Positions 1 to 6,761 of a stretch of DNA of 10,746 bases are shown in pieces. Position 1 is the stretch's first letter; each line of letters begins with the position of its first letter. The notes under the pieces are model-generated. The model was not told the origin of the DNA, made no database searches, and saw only the letters and a list, made by a program, of their open reading frames with translations. Source of the stretch: Chloroflexota bacterium (GTDB lineage: Bacteria; Chloroflexota; Dehalococcoidia; JACPPY01); the NCBI GenBank assembly GCA_016189825.1, contig JACPRR010000019.1:1-10746 (forward strand), written 5' to 3'. A program made the position numbers and the translations under genes.

Positions 1-109
1 CACACTTGCGCTCCAACATGATCAGGGGAGAGACCCCCGCCCAGGGGGTCATGGTGCCCTGCAGTCCCCCGGCGAGCTTGACACCCAGAAGAGGCTTCTT
101 TGTCTTCAT
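1..109 (-). CDS. Transposase N-terminus, probable IS1380 family (partial, runs off the left edge)
   Basis: Reading the minus strand from an ATG at 109-107 gives 36 open codons, starting MKTKKPLLGVKLAGGLQG and continuing with a TPWAGVSPLI stretch before the window edge. A basic start followed by a 'TPWxGVxxLI' segment resembles the N-terminus of IS1380-family DDE transposases as I remember them. The start is well supported: a perfect AGGAGG lies 10 nt upstream on the same strand. The catalytic DDE residues would lie outside the window, so neither family nor intactness can be proved here. The gene is divergent from mfd, and the end of the element should fall between about 126 and 216. No terminal inverted repeat or target duplication can be identified, because the other end is not visible. 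The reading frame and start are fairly secure; the family call is inference. Confidence 0.55.
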   Translation of the reverse strand, partial: MKTKKPLLGVKLAGGLQGTMTPWAGVSPLIMLERKC

Positions 110-119
110 CCTTGCCTAA

Positions 120-125
120 CCTCCT
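120..125 (-). promoter_or_regulatory. Shine-Dalgarno site of the minus-strand transposase fragment
   Basis: The + strand reads CCTCCT, which is a perfect AGGAGG on the minus strand, 10 nt ahead of the ATG at 109-107. It is the strongest ribosome site in the window and is the main reason for calling the short edge fragment a real gene. Confidence 0.75.
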
Positions 126-200
126 GGGTGATAGTTTACTCCTATCTGGCTCGTATTGGAAGAGGCTTTTCACCCACTGATCACGGTCAAATGGGGCACC

Positions 201-206
201 TTGACA
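201..206 (+). promoter_or_regulatory. Possible -35 box upstream of mfd (weak)
   Basis: A perfect TTGACA lies at 201-206. The best-spaced downstream hexamer is TATCGA at 224-229 (17-nt spacer), which matches the -10 consensus only in its first three bases. If used, transcription would begin near 236, downstream of the ATG at 217, which would support the mfd start at 283. The -35 is perfect but the -10 is poor, so this is only a candidate. Confidence 0.3.
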
Positions 207-282
207 TGCTACTAGAATGAGTATATCGACAAGATCGCCATATGACAAAGAGGCTGCTCGACTGCTAGAATTAATAGCTCCC

Positions 283-3200
283 ATGAGCTTAAAAAGTATC
301 CTCACGTTCATATCGCAAACGCCGGAGTTCTCCGAGCTTGCAGTCCGAATTCAGAATGCCGTCCCCCACACCACGGACACTGTGGTCCTGGATGCGGCCC
401 TTCCGGCTTTTGTCGCCACGCTGCACGCGTCCATCGCAGCGCCGCTGCTACTGGTCACGCCGAGTCCTGAACGTGCGCGCAAGCTGACGGAGCAGCTCCG
501 CACCTGGTACACCGCTGATGGGTACCTGTTCCCGGAAACCGACGTGCTGCCGTTCGAGCGTCTGAGCACGGACCCGGCCACCAGTTGGGAACGGCTGAAG
601 GTGCTCTCGCTGCTTCCCGGCAACGGGCGCCCGCTTATCGTTGCTCCCGCCGCGGCCATCGCCTCCCGGACGCTGGGCCCGGCAGGCTTCGTGTCGCTGG
701 CCCATACCCTGAAGCCAGGCATGAAGCTGGACCTGGACCGTACGCTGGCGCGCTGGCAGGCAATGGGCTACGAGGCCGAACAGCAGGTCGAGGTGCCGGG
801 GACCTACAGCAGGCGCGGGGGTATCCTGGACGTCTTCTCCCCTGCCACCCAATCACCGGTCAGGATCGAGCTATTCGGCAGCATGATCGAGAGCTTGCGC
901 AGCTTCGACCCGGATACGCAGCGCTCTACCGACCCCGTCGCGGAGGTGAAGCTCATACCCGCGCGGGAGATCATCATACCAGGCGCCTACGACGACACGA
1001 TGCAGGCAGAAGTGGCGGAAGCAGCCGCAGCGCTGCGCAAGGTACTGGATAACAAGCTCTCGGACGAGGCGCGAGAGCGCCTTGCCGGCGAGCTATCCCT
1101 CCTTGCTGACGGCGCATCTTTCGTTGGCGTTGACTTTTATGCGCCGCTCCTCAACAATGGCTCGGTCCTCGACTATTTCCCCTCAGGTTCCCTGGTGGTC
1201 CAGGATAACCCGGCCGGAATCATCGCGGCCCTCGTTGAGCTCGATCAGCAATGCGCCAGGTTGCTGAAAGACAAGATCGACTCCGGCGAGCTGCCGGCCG
1301 AATTCCCTTCGCCGTACCGTTCAAGCAGCGAAGTGCAGGAAAGGATGGGTAGGACGGGGCATGGACTAAATGTATGGCCGTGGGAACGACACGGTGATGA
1401 CGCGGTCGTGATGCCATTTGCGCCCGCGACCTCGTACGGAGGCAACCTGGAACCGCTCCTGGAGGGGGCAGTCCGCGCCCGACCGGAAGGCCGGAGCATG
1501 GTACTGGTTAGCAGCCAGGCCTCGCGGCTTTCCGAGCTGCTTGAAGAGAGGGATATCCATGTAGCACCGCACAACTCCCTGGAAGGCACCATCGAGCCGG
1601 GAGTGACCCTGGTGCAGGGAGCGCAGGCGCAGGGCTGGGCGCTCAAAGATGCTACGAGCGGCGGACCGCGCCTCGTCGTGTTGAGCGACACGGAGATACT
1701 CGGCGTCTCCAAGGAGCTTCGGCTGCCGCGAAACCGGCCGGTGCGGCATCAACTGCTCCGCTCCGAGATAAACCCGGGAGACTACGTCGTTCATGTGGAC
1801 CACGGCATCGCACGGTTCTCGGGCACGACTTCCATGCGCCGGGATGGCGTCGATCGCGAGTACCTGGTGCTGGAATACGCGGACGGAGACCGAATCTACG
1901 TCCCGGTCGACGCCATGGACCGGATCACGCGCTACATGGGCGCTGGCGGGGCCCAGCCGGCCCTCAGCCGCCTCAAGAGCGGCGACTGGGAACGCGCTAA
2001 AGAGCGGGTGCGGAAGTCCGTCGCCGACATCGCGCTGCAACTGTTGGACCTTTATGCCTGGCGCGAAGTAGCCAGGGGTATATCGTTTGCCCAGGACCCC
2101 TCCTGGATGCAGGACGTTGAGAAATCGTTCCCCTACGTCGAGACGCCGGACCAGATGAAGGCCGTGGAAGCGGTCAAGATGGATATGGAAAAGGGCCGGC
2201 CTATGGACCGCATCGTTTGCGGCGACGTAGGGTACGGGAAGACCGAGGTCGCATTGCGTGCTGCCTTCAAGGCTGCCCTGGGCGGCAAACAGGTAGCCAT
2301 CCTGGTGCCCACCACGGTGCTTGCGCAGCAGCATTTCGTGACCTTCACCGAAAGGCTCAAGCCCTTCCCGGTCAGGGTGGCGGTGTTGAGCCGTTTCTGT
2401 TCCGAAACAGAGCAGAAAGAAACAATCCAGGGGCTGGCGACGGGATCGGTTGACATATGCATCGGGACCCACCGCCTCCTGCAGAAAGACGTCATCTTCA
2501 AGGACCTCGGACTCGTCGTGATCGACGAAGAGCAGCGCTTCGGGGTCGTCCACAAGGAAAGGCTCAAGCAGATACGCCGGGAGGTGGATGTGTTGACGTT
2601 GAGCGCCACCCCGATCCCGCGCACATTGCACATGGCGCTCGCCGGCGTCCGTGACATCAGCCTCGTTGAAACCCCGCCGGAGGAAAGGCTCCCGGTCAAG
2701 ACCTTCGTCGGCGAGTGGGACAACAAGACGGTGCGGGAAGCTATCCTGCGCGAGCTCAAGCGCAACGGCCAGGTCCTCTTCGTTCACAACCGGGTGCAGA
2801 GCATACAGGGAGTCGCCGCTGAGATCCAGACGCTGGTGCCGGAGGCGAAGGTATCAGTAGGCCACGGCCAGATGCCTGAGGAGGAGTTGGAGCAGGTCAT
2901 GGCCGACTTCGTCGCCGGCCACAAGGACGTCCTACTCTGCACGACCATCATAGAGTCCGGCCTCGATATGCCTCGCGCCAACACGTTGATCGTGAGGGAT
3001 GCCGAAAAGCTCGGCCTGACGCAATTGTATCAACTGAGGGGCCGCGTCGGCCGGGGCGCATCCCGCGCCTACGCGTACTTCCTGTACAACAGGGGGAAGA
3101 ACCTGACCCACCAGGCTGAAGAGCGCCTGAGCACCATAGCGCAGGCGAGCGAGCTCGGCGCCGGGTTCCACATAGCGATGAAGGACCTCGAGATCAGGGG

Positions 3201-3777
3201 GGCGGGGAACCTGCTCGGCGCCGAGCAGAGCGGCCATATCGCTTCCGTGGGCTACGACCTCTACTGTCGCATGCTTGAAGAGGCTGTTGAGAACCTGAAG
3301 AAGATCAAGGACGGCGCAAAACCGGACCAGAAGCCCCCAACCGCCATGCCGGCCCCGAGCTTCAGCGTGGAATTGCCGGTCAGCGGCCACATTCCACATG
3401 AGTATGTTCCGGACCTGGGCACGCGCCTGGCCGTTTACCGCAAGCTTTCAACCGCGTCAGACGAGCAAGAGATCATGGATGTCGAAGCAGACCTGCGAGA
3501 CCGTTTCGGCAATCCCCCGCTCCAGGTCAAAGACCTGCTATACGTTGCCCGCATACGCCAGTTAGCGGCAAAGGGCGGCGTGGAATCACTGTGCAGCGAG
3601 GACCACCAGATCGTCCTCCGTGTCGGCCAGGCAAAACAGACACGCCTGCAACTGCTGTCCGCGGTTTACCGCGGCGACATCCAGGTCAAGGGCAATCAGA
3701 TACGATTCAACCTCGGGCGCCTTACGGACCGGTGGCGCGATCTCTTGCCCGAGGTGCTGGCGAAGCTGGCGAGATAG
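283..3777 (+). CDS. mfd: Transcription-repair coupling factor Mfd
   Basis: Mfd is an ATP-driven DNA translocase that removes RNA polymerase stalled at lesions and recruits UvrA for nucleotide excision repair. With the start used here it has 1164 residues, a normal length for the family. In order it shows: a UvrB-like N-terminal region, including YSRRGG at about 175-180; a CarD-like RNA polymerase interaction domain from about residue 494 (NPGDYVVHVDHG); a superfamily 2 helicase core with Walker A GYGKT (K653), DEEQ at 748-751 and motif VI QLRGRVGR at 917-924; and a C-terminal TRCF domain. An earlier in-frame ATG at 217 would add 22 residues. I prefer 283 because the family N-terminus begins close to MSLKSIL and the added stretch is AT-rich and unlike the rest of the gene. 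Neither start has a good ribosome site, so the start is the uncertain part. The function is not in doubt. Confidence 0.97.
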   Translation: MSLKSILTFISQTPEFSELAVRIQNAVPHTTDTVVLDAALPAFVATLHASIAAPLLLVTPSPERARKLTEQLRTWYTADGYLFPETDVLPFERLSTDPATSWERLKVLSLLPGNGRPLIVAPAAAIASRTLGPAGFVSLAHTLKPGMKLDLDRTLARWQAMGYEAEQQVEVPGTYSRRGGILDVFSPATQSPVRIELFGSMIESLRSFDPDTQRSTDPVAEVKLIPAREIIIPGAYDDTMQAEVAEAAAALRKVLDNKLSDEARERLAGELSLLADGASFVGVDFYAPLLNNGSVLDYFPSGSLVVQDNPAGIIAALVELDQQCARLLKDKIDSGELPAEFPSPYRSSSEVQERMGRTGHGLNVWPWERHGDDAVVMPFAPATSYGGNLEPLLEGAVRARPEGRSMVLVSSQASRLSELLEERDIHVAPHNSLEGTIEPGVTLVQGAQAQGWALKDATSGGPRLVVLSDTEILGVSKELRLPRNRPVRHQLLRSEINPGDYVVHVDHGIARFSGTTSMRRDGVDREYLVLEYADGDRIYVPVDAMDRITRYMGAGGAQPALSRLKSGDWERAKERVRKSVADIALQLLDLYAWREVARGISFAQDPSWMQDVEKSFPYVETPDQMKAVEAVKMDMEKGRPMDRIVCGDVGYGKTEVALRAAFKAALGGKQVAILVPTTVLAQQHFVTFTERLKPFPVRVAVLSRFCSETEQKETIQGLATGSVDICIGTHRLLQKDVIFKDLGLVVIDEEQRFGVVHKERLKQIRREVDVLTLSATPIPRTLHMALAGVRDISLVETPPEERLPVKTFVGEWDNKTVREAILRELKRNGQVLFVHNRVQSIQGVAAEIQTLVPEAKVSVGHGQMPEEELEQVMADFVAGHKDVLLCTTIIESGLDMPRANTLIVRDAEKLGLTQLYQLRGRVGRGASRAYAYFLYNRGKNLTHQAEERLSTIAQASELGAGFHIAMKDLEIRGAGNLLGAEQSGHIASVGYDLYCRMLEEAVENLKKIKDGAKPDQKPPTAMPAPSFSVELPVSGHIPHEYVPDLGTRLAVYRKLSTASDEQEIMDVEADLRDRFGNPPLQVKDLLYVARIRQLAAKGGVESLCSEDHQIVLRVGQAKQTRLQLLSAVYRGDIQVKGNQIRFNLGRLTDRWRDLLPEVLAKLAR

Positions 3778-3810
3778 GTGCCGAAGGACCGGAGCCACCA
3801 ATCCTCTCCG

Positions 3811-3855
3811 ATGTCATAACTTTTCGAGATTCCGCCCAGCACTTTTATGACTTCT
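3811..3855 (+). repeat. Shared 45-nt intergenic block, copy A (upstream of the response regulator)
   Basis: This block begins ATGTCATA and ends TTTTATGACTTCT. A second copy lies at 4743-4787, in front of the universal stress protein gene. The two align without gaps over 45 positions with 31 identities by my hand count, concentrated at the two ends: 14 of the first 15 bases are identical except positions 9 and 14, and 11 of the last 13 match apart from one base at position 38. The middle is poorly conserved. Two conserved edges at fixed distance suggest a binding site or promoter-associated element. The block ends 163 nt before the regulator start codon. Its function is unknown. Confidence 0.6.
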
Positions 3856-3942
3856 TGAGGCTCCAGGATGTAACATAATCGCGTCGCCCCATAGCCATCG
3901 CATGGCGACCAGAAAGGACTGCAACTAATCGCAGCGGTTGCT

Positions 3943-3971
3943 TTGACATTGAATTGTCATGCTTGTATCAT
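3943..3971 (+). promoter_or_regulatory. Sigma-70-type promoter of the response regulator gene
   Basis: TTGACA at 3943-3948 (six of six consensus) is followed by a 17-nt spacer and TATCAT at 3966-3971 (five of six). This is the best housekeeping-type promoter in the window. Transcription would start near 3978, leaving a leader of about 40 nt before the ATG at 4019. An in-frame ATG at 3959 lies inside the promoter and so is unlikely to be the start. Confidence 0.75.
3944..3959. promoter_or_regulatory. Palindrome overlapping the -35 box (possible operator)
   Basis: TGACA, six bases, then TGTCA forms a perfect 5-bp inverted repeat that covers most of the -35 hexamer and the first half of the spacer. 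A protein bound here would compete with RNA polymerase, so a repressor site, perhaps autoregulatory, is plausible. The arms are short and chance occurrence cannot be excluded. Confidence 0.4.
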
Positions 3972-4018
3972 CAGTTGGATGTTCTCTCATAGGTAACCCC
4001 CCTGGCGAAAGAACTGAC

Positions 4019-4720
4019 ATGAAACGATTTCGTGTATTGGTGGTAGATGACGAAGATCGGATTCTGAATTTCCTCCGCACCAAGCTCCGCGCCACCGGCT
4101 ATGAGGTCTGTACTGCCTCGAACGGGGTCCAGGCCCTGGAACAGGTACAAGCCCAGGAACCGGACCTGGTGGTCCTGGACCTGGTCATGCCCAAGAAAGA
4201 CGGCTTCCAGACGCTCAAGGAGTTGCGCACCTTTTCGCACGTTCCCGTCATCATATTGAGCGCGCGGGGCGCTGACGAAGAAAAGATAAAGGGGCTCGGT
4301 CTGGGGGCCGATGACTATCTCCCTAAACCCTTCAATCCGGATGAACTCGTAGCCAGGATCGAAGCTGTCAGGCGGCGCATCGAGCCTGCCGACCGACGCG
4401 AGACGGCGGAGCCGATCCGGATTGGCGACATTACCATCGATTTCCAGAAGCGTATCGCCCTCATCAAGGGGAAAGAGCAGCCGCTCACCCGCATCGAGTG
4501 GCTGCTCCTTAGCGAGCTATCCCGCAACGCCGGCCGCCTCATGCTCTACGAGGAGCTTCTCGGCCGGGTATGGGGCCCTGAATACCGCAATGACGTCCAA
4601 CTCCTGCGCACCTGGGTGAGCCGGCTGCGCTGCAAGCTCGATAGCGGGGGCGACAGTGGGGTCAAGCTCATACGCACAGTGCACAAAGCCGGCTACATCT
4701 TGGACATGCCGTCCGAGTAA
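4019..4720 (+). CDS. OmpR/PhoB-family response regulator (orphan)
   Basis: This 233-residue protein is a two-domain DNA-binding response regulator. The receiver domain (about 1-120) has the acidic pocket D10-D11, the phosphoacceptor D54 in VVLDLVMP, S81 in IILSARG and K103 in YLPKPF, so all residues for phosphorylation and switching are present. The C-terminal part (about 135-230) is a winged-helix domain of the OmpR/PhoB type, ending in the usual HKAGYIL segment. The layout resembles KdpE, but no kdp genes or histidine kinase lie within the window, so the partner and target genes are unknown. The ATG at 4019 is chosen because a strong promoter covers the earlier in-frame ATG at 3959 and because the receiver fold begins at once (MKRFRVLVVDDE). 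The ribosome site is weak (GAAAGAA). The gene sits alone between mfd and a universal stress protein gene. Confidence 0.93.
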   Translation: MKRFRVLVVDDEDRILNFLRTKLRATGYEVCTASNGVQALEQVQAQEPDLVVLDLVMPKKDGFQTLKELRTFSHVPVIILSARGADEEKIKGLGLGADDYLPKPFNPDELVARIEAVRRRIEPADRRETAEPIRIGDITIDFQKRIALIKGKEQPLTRIEWLLLSELSRNAGRLMLYEELLGRVWGPEYRNDVQLLRTWVSRLRCKLDSGGDSGVKLIRTVHKAGYILDMPSE

Positions 4721-4742
4721 CCCCGCCCCTCTCGCGCCCCAC

Positions 4743-4787
4743 ATGTCATACCTTTGCAACCTTTGACGCACGCATTTTAGGACTTCT
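4743..4787 (+). repeat. Shared 45-nt intergenic block, copy B (upstream of the universal stress protein gene)
   Basis: This is the second copy of the block at 3811-3855. It starts with the same ATGTCATA and ends TTTTAGGACTTCT at exactly the same internal spacing. This copy also contains a direct repeat CCTTTG-N3-CCTTTG (4751-4756 and 4760-4765), which copy A lacks. It ends 83 nt before the ATG at 4871. A 9-mer AATCGCGTC also lies downstream of both copies (3877-3885 and 4821-4829), but at different distances. Confidence 0.6.
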
Positions 4788-4799
4788 CCATCGGGAGAA
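4784..4799 (+). other. Small perfect hairpin in the leader region of the stress protein gene
   Basis: TTCTCC, loop ATCG, GGAGAA forms a 6-bp stem that starts inside the end of the shared block. No run of T follows, so it is not a typical intrinsic terminator. It may be an operator dyad, a leader structure or chance. Confidence 0.3.
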
Positions 4800-4870
4800 A
4801 GGTATCCTTATCTACAGGCGAATCGCGTCACGTGCAAGCGCCAAAAAGGGAACGGGATGGGACACCCTCA

Positions 4871-5374
4871 ATGTACCAGAAGATAATGGTCCCGCTGGAC
4901 GGTTCCGCGCTCGCTGAATGCGTCCTTCCCCATGTCACGACCCTGGCTCAGGCGTGCGGCGCCGGCCAGGTCGTTCTTGTCCGCGTCGTCGAGCCGGTCC
5001 ACCTGCCAACTGACCCGGGCGTCGCGATCGACGCGAGTACGCTGGCGCGGATCGAGACCGAGCAAAGAGTAGAAGCGGAAAAGTACCTGCAGGATGTCGT
5101 CAAACGGTTGAAGGGCGTGGTGGATCAGGCAAAAGCCGAGGTCCTCTTCGGCATTGCGGCTGATGCGCTGCCGGGCTATGCCAGCGCACACGGGGTGGAC
5201 CTCATTGTGATCGCAACCCATGGGCGTTCGGGCATCAGCAGGTGGGTCTGGGGCAGCGTGGCCGAAAGGGTGCTAAGAGCGGCATGCGCCCCGGTCATGA
5301 TGGTCCGCCCCGCCGGCTGCCCGGTCGCGTGCCTTCACCCCGAGGCCGCGGTCGCTGGGGAACGAACTACCTAG
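4871..5374 (+). CDS. Universal stress protein, UspA family
   Basis: This 167-residue cytoplasmic protein is a single Usp domain of the ATP-binding type. It begins MYQKIMVPLDGS, where D10 is the usual nucleotide-contacting residue of the first strand. Near the C-terminus it carries THGRSG (116-121) followed by WGSVAERVL, the phosphate and ribose binding loop of the family, and then the closing CAPVMMVRP strand. About 20 extra residues follow the domain. Proteins of this family form dimers and respond to starvation, redox or other stress, but the specific role cannot be read from sequence. An in-frame GTG at 4832 would add 13 residues that do not belong to the fold, so the ATG at 4871 is preferred, with a G-rich stretch (GGGATGGG) about 10 nt upstream. 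It shares an upstream sequence block with the preceding regulator gene, which hints at common control. Confidence 0.93.
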   Translation: MYQKIMVPLDGSALAECVLPHVTTLAQACGAGQVVLVRVVEPVHLPTDPGVAIDASTLARIETEQRVEAEKYLQDVVKRLKGVVDQAKAEVLFGIAADALPGYASAHGVDLIVIATHGRSGISRWVWGSVAERVLRAACAPVMMVRPAGCPVACLHPEAAVAGERTT

Positions 5375-5415
5375 CGCTTTTCGGCAGACAGACGGGATAC
5401 GAGGCTCCCGCGAAA

Positions 5416-5495
5416 CGTCATTCCGGCCCCTGAGCCGGACTCCAGAAAGCCTGGGACACCGGGTTCTCTGGATACCGGCTTCCGCCGGTATGACG
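5416..5495. repeat. 80-bp palindromic MITE-like repeat
   Basis: The element is bounded by perfect inverted ends CGTCAT (5416-5421) and ATGACG (5490-5495). A second inverted pair, TCCAGA (5441-5446) and TCTGGA (5467-5472), lies inside. Each half also folds on itself: CCGGC/GCCGG at 5423-5427 and 5434-5438, and TACCGGC/GCCGGTA at 5473-5479 and 5484-5490 with loop TTCC. The whole can therefore form either one long hairpin or a pair of short ones. Translated on the minus strand it gives VIPAEAGIQ, a peptide often seen where repeats of the 'GTCATTCC...GGAATCCAG' type are read through. Such repeats are scattered in intergenic DNA of many bacteria. AAA flanks both sides, which may or may not be a duplication. 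Confidence 0.75.
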
Positions 5496-5513
5496 AAAAC
5501 GCTCAAGTTTTGT

Positions 5514-5528
5514 TCCCGTTTCGCGGGA
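5514..5528. other. Short GC hairpin downstream of the palindromic repeat
   Basis: TCCCG, loop TTTCG, CGGGA forms a 5-bp stem. It resembles the tip of the same repeat class (TTCCCG...CGGGA), so it may be a decayed fragment of a second copy. No T-run follows on either strand, so I do not call it a terminator. Confidence 0.3.
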
Positions 5529-5616
5529 TGCTCGGATACTGGAAGTCCGGGTGCCCGAGACAAAGAAGAACGTTCCTATCAAGGTGCAGGTAAAGGCGAG
5601 ATAGCACGACACCGCG

Positions 5617-6723
5617 ATGCCAGCAACGAAGAAAAAACAGCCGTTCGCAGCCGTCCTGCCGCACTCGAATGAGCTGGGATTCTTCGAGATGCGCTTCGAT
5701 TCGGTGGGAGGGCTGGGCGCCAACCTTGCCGGGCAGTTGCTAGCCCAGGCGGCGATTCTCGGACAGGGCCTGAACGGCGCCCATTTTTCCTCATACGGTT
5801 CTGAGAAGAAGGGCTCGCCCGTGAAGTCGTTCGTCCGCTTGTGCGGGCCCGACAGAGAAGTCCGCACTAATAGCCCCGTCGAGAGACCACATTTGCTCGC
5901 TGTCTTCCACAGTTGCCTGCTGAAGATACCGGGAACCTGCGCCGGCCTGTACCCGGACTCAGTGCTGGTACTGAACGCACCGGATTCACTGGACGCGGCG
6001 CGGGAGCGCGCAAGGCTTCCTTCCGGCACGCTTTGCGTGGTCAACGCCCTCAACATAGCCGTGGAGGAAAAGACGCGGCTGAATACGGCCATGCTCGGCG
6101 CCATAGTCAAGGCATCGCGATTCATCGACCCCGAGCCGGTGCGGCGGGCCATCGCAGCGTCTTTCGAAGACAGGTACCCGCACATGGTCAAGCCCAACCT
6201 GAAGACATTCGACCGGGGATACCTGGAGGCGGAATCCAGGGAGTTCCCCTTCGACGGCCGCTTCCAGCCGGTACCCTTCTCCAGGTACGAGCCCGAACTG
6301 GGGTACGCCAACGCGCCGATCGGGGGCATCATCCCCAACCCGGGCAACACCGCGGCGAAAGACTTGAGCGCGTCCCGGCAGGGGATATTCCCTCTCTACC
6401 ACCGGGACCGCTGTATCGATTGCGGCCTGTGCAGCATGACCTGCCCCGATTACGTGTTCGTGTGGGACAGGAGGGTCGACGATAATGGCAAAGCGACCCA
6501 GGTACTGCGCGGACCGAACTTGCAGTATTGCAAAGGATGTTTGAAGTGCGTCGAGATATGCCCGGTGGAGGCGCTCACGGAGGAATGCGAGCGGCCCGAG
6601 TTCGTGTTCACAGGCGACGTCCAACTGTGGGGGCCGCCAGACGCGCTTAATACGATGGGCCGTGAGGGCGACCCGGCCAAGTGGGAGCCTCAAGAGGGCA
6701 ACTACTGGACCAGGGTGGGATAG
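5617..6723 (+). CDS. 2-oxoacid:ferredoxin oxidoreductase, gamma-delta fusion subunit (pyruvate type)
   Basis: This 368-residue polypeptide joins two modules of a pyruvate:ferredoxin oxidoreductase. Residues about 30-220 are the gamma domain, opening FFEMRFDSVGGLGANLAG. Residues about 258-330 are a ferredoxin-like delta domain with two [4Fe-4S] motifs: C266, C269, C272 and C276-P, then C305, C308, C311 and C315-P. The delta part carries electrons from the TPP site on the partner subunit to ferredoxin. The usual gamma glycine loop GGQGA is GGLGA here. The next gene, 38 nt downstream, encodes the alpha and beta modules, so the two products should form one complex. The ATG at 5617 has only a weak, distant ribosome site (GGCGAG). 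A GTG at 5584 is in phase but is followed by a stop. Substrate choice is judged from the partner's beta domain; other 2-oxoacids remain possible. Confidence 0.88.
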   Translation: MPATKKKQPFAAVLPHSNELGFFEMRFDSVGGLGANLAGQLLAQAAILGQGLNGAHFSSYGSEKKGSPVKSFVRLCGPDREVRTNSPVERPHLLAVFHSCLLKIPGTCAGLYPDSVLVLNAPDSLDAARERARLPSGTLCVVNALNIAVEEKTRLNTAMLGAIVKASRFIDPEPVRRAIAASFEDRYPHMVKPNLKTFDRGYLEAESREFPFDGRFQPVPFSRYEPELGYANAPIGGIIPNPGNTAAKDLSASRQGIFPLYHRDRCIDCGLCSMTCPDYVFVWDRRVDDNGKATQVLRGPNLQYCKGCLKCVEICPVEALTEECERPEFVFTGDVQLWGPPDALNTMGREGDPAKWEPQEGNYWTRVG

Positions 6724-6761
6724 GAGCGGTCCCCGCAGCGCCAGGGACCGGACAAGTGCAA

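Noticed and set aside
1366..2787. A 473-codon open frame on the minus strand inside mfd
   Set aside because: It lies wholly antisense to a certain mfd, has no recognisable domain, and is explained by the GC-rich codon use of the true gene.
3883..3909. Inverted repeat GTCGCC...GGCGAC with an inner GCCAT/ATGGC stem, considered as the mfd terminator
   Set aside because: The loop is long or the stem short, and no T-run follows. It may be a weak structure, but I cannot call it a terminator.
5473..5500. Stem TACCGGC/GCCGGTA considered as a terminator for the stress protein gene
   Set aside because: The stem is good, but it is followed by TGACGAAAACG rather than T residues, and it is better explained as half of the palindromic repeat.
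5418..6350. A 310-codon open frame on the minus strand over the gamma-delta gene
   Set aside because: It is antisense to a gene with clear ferredoxin motifs and runs into the palindromic repeat; it has no family features.
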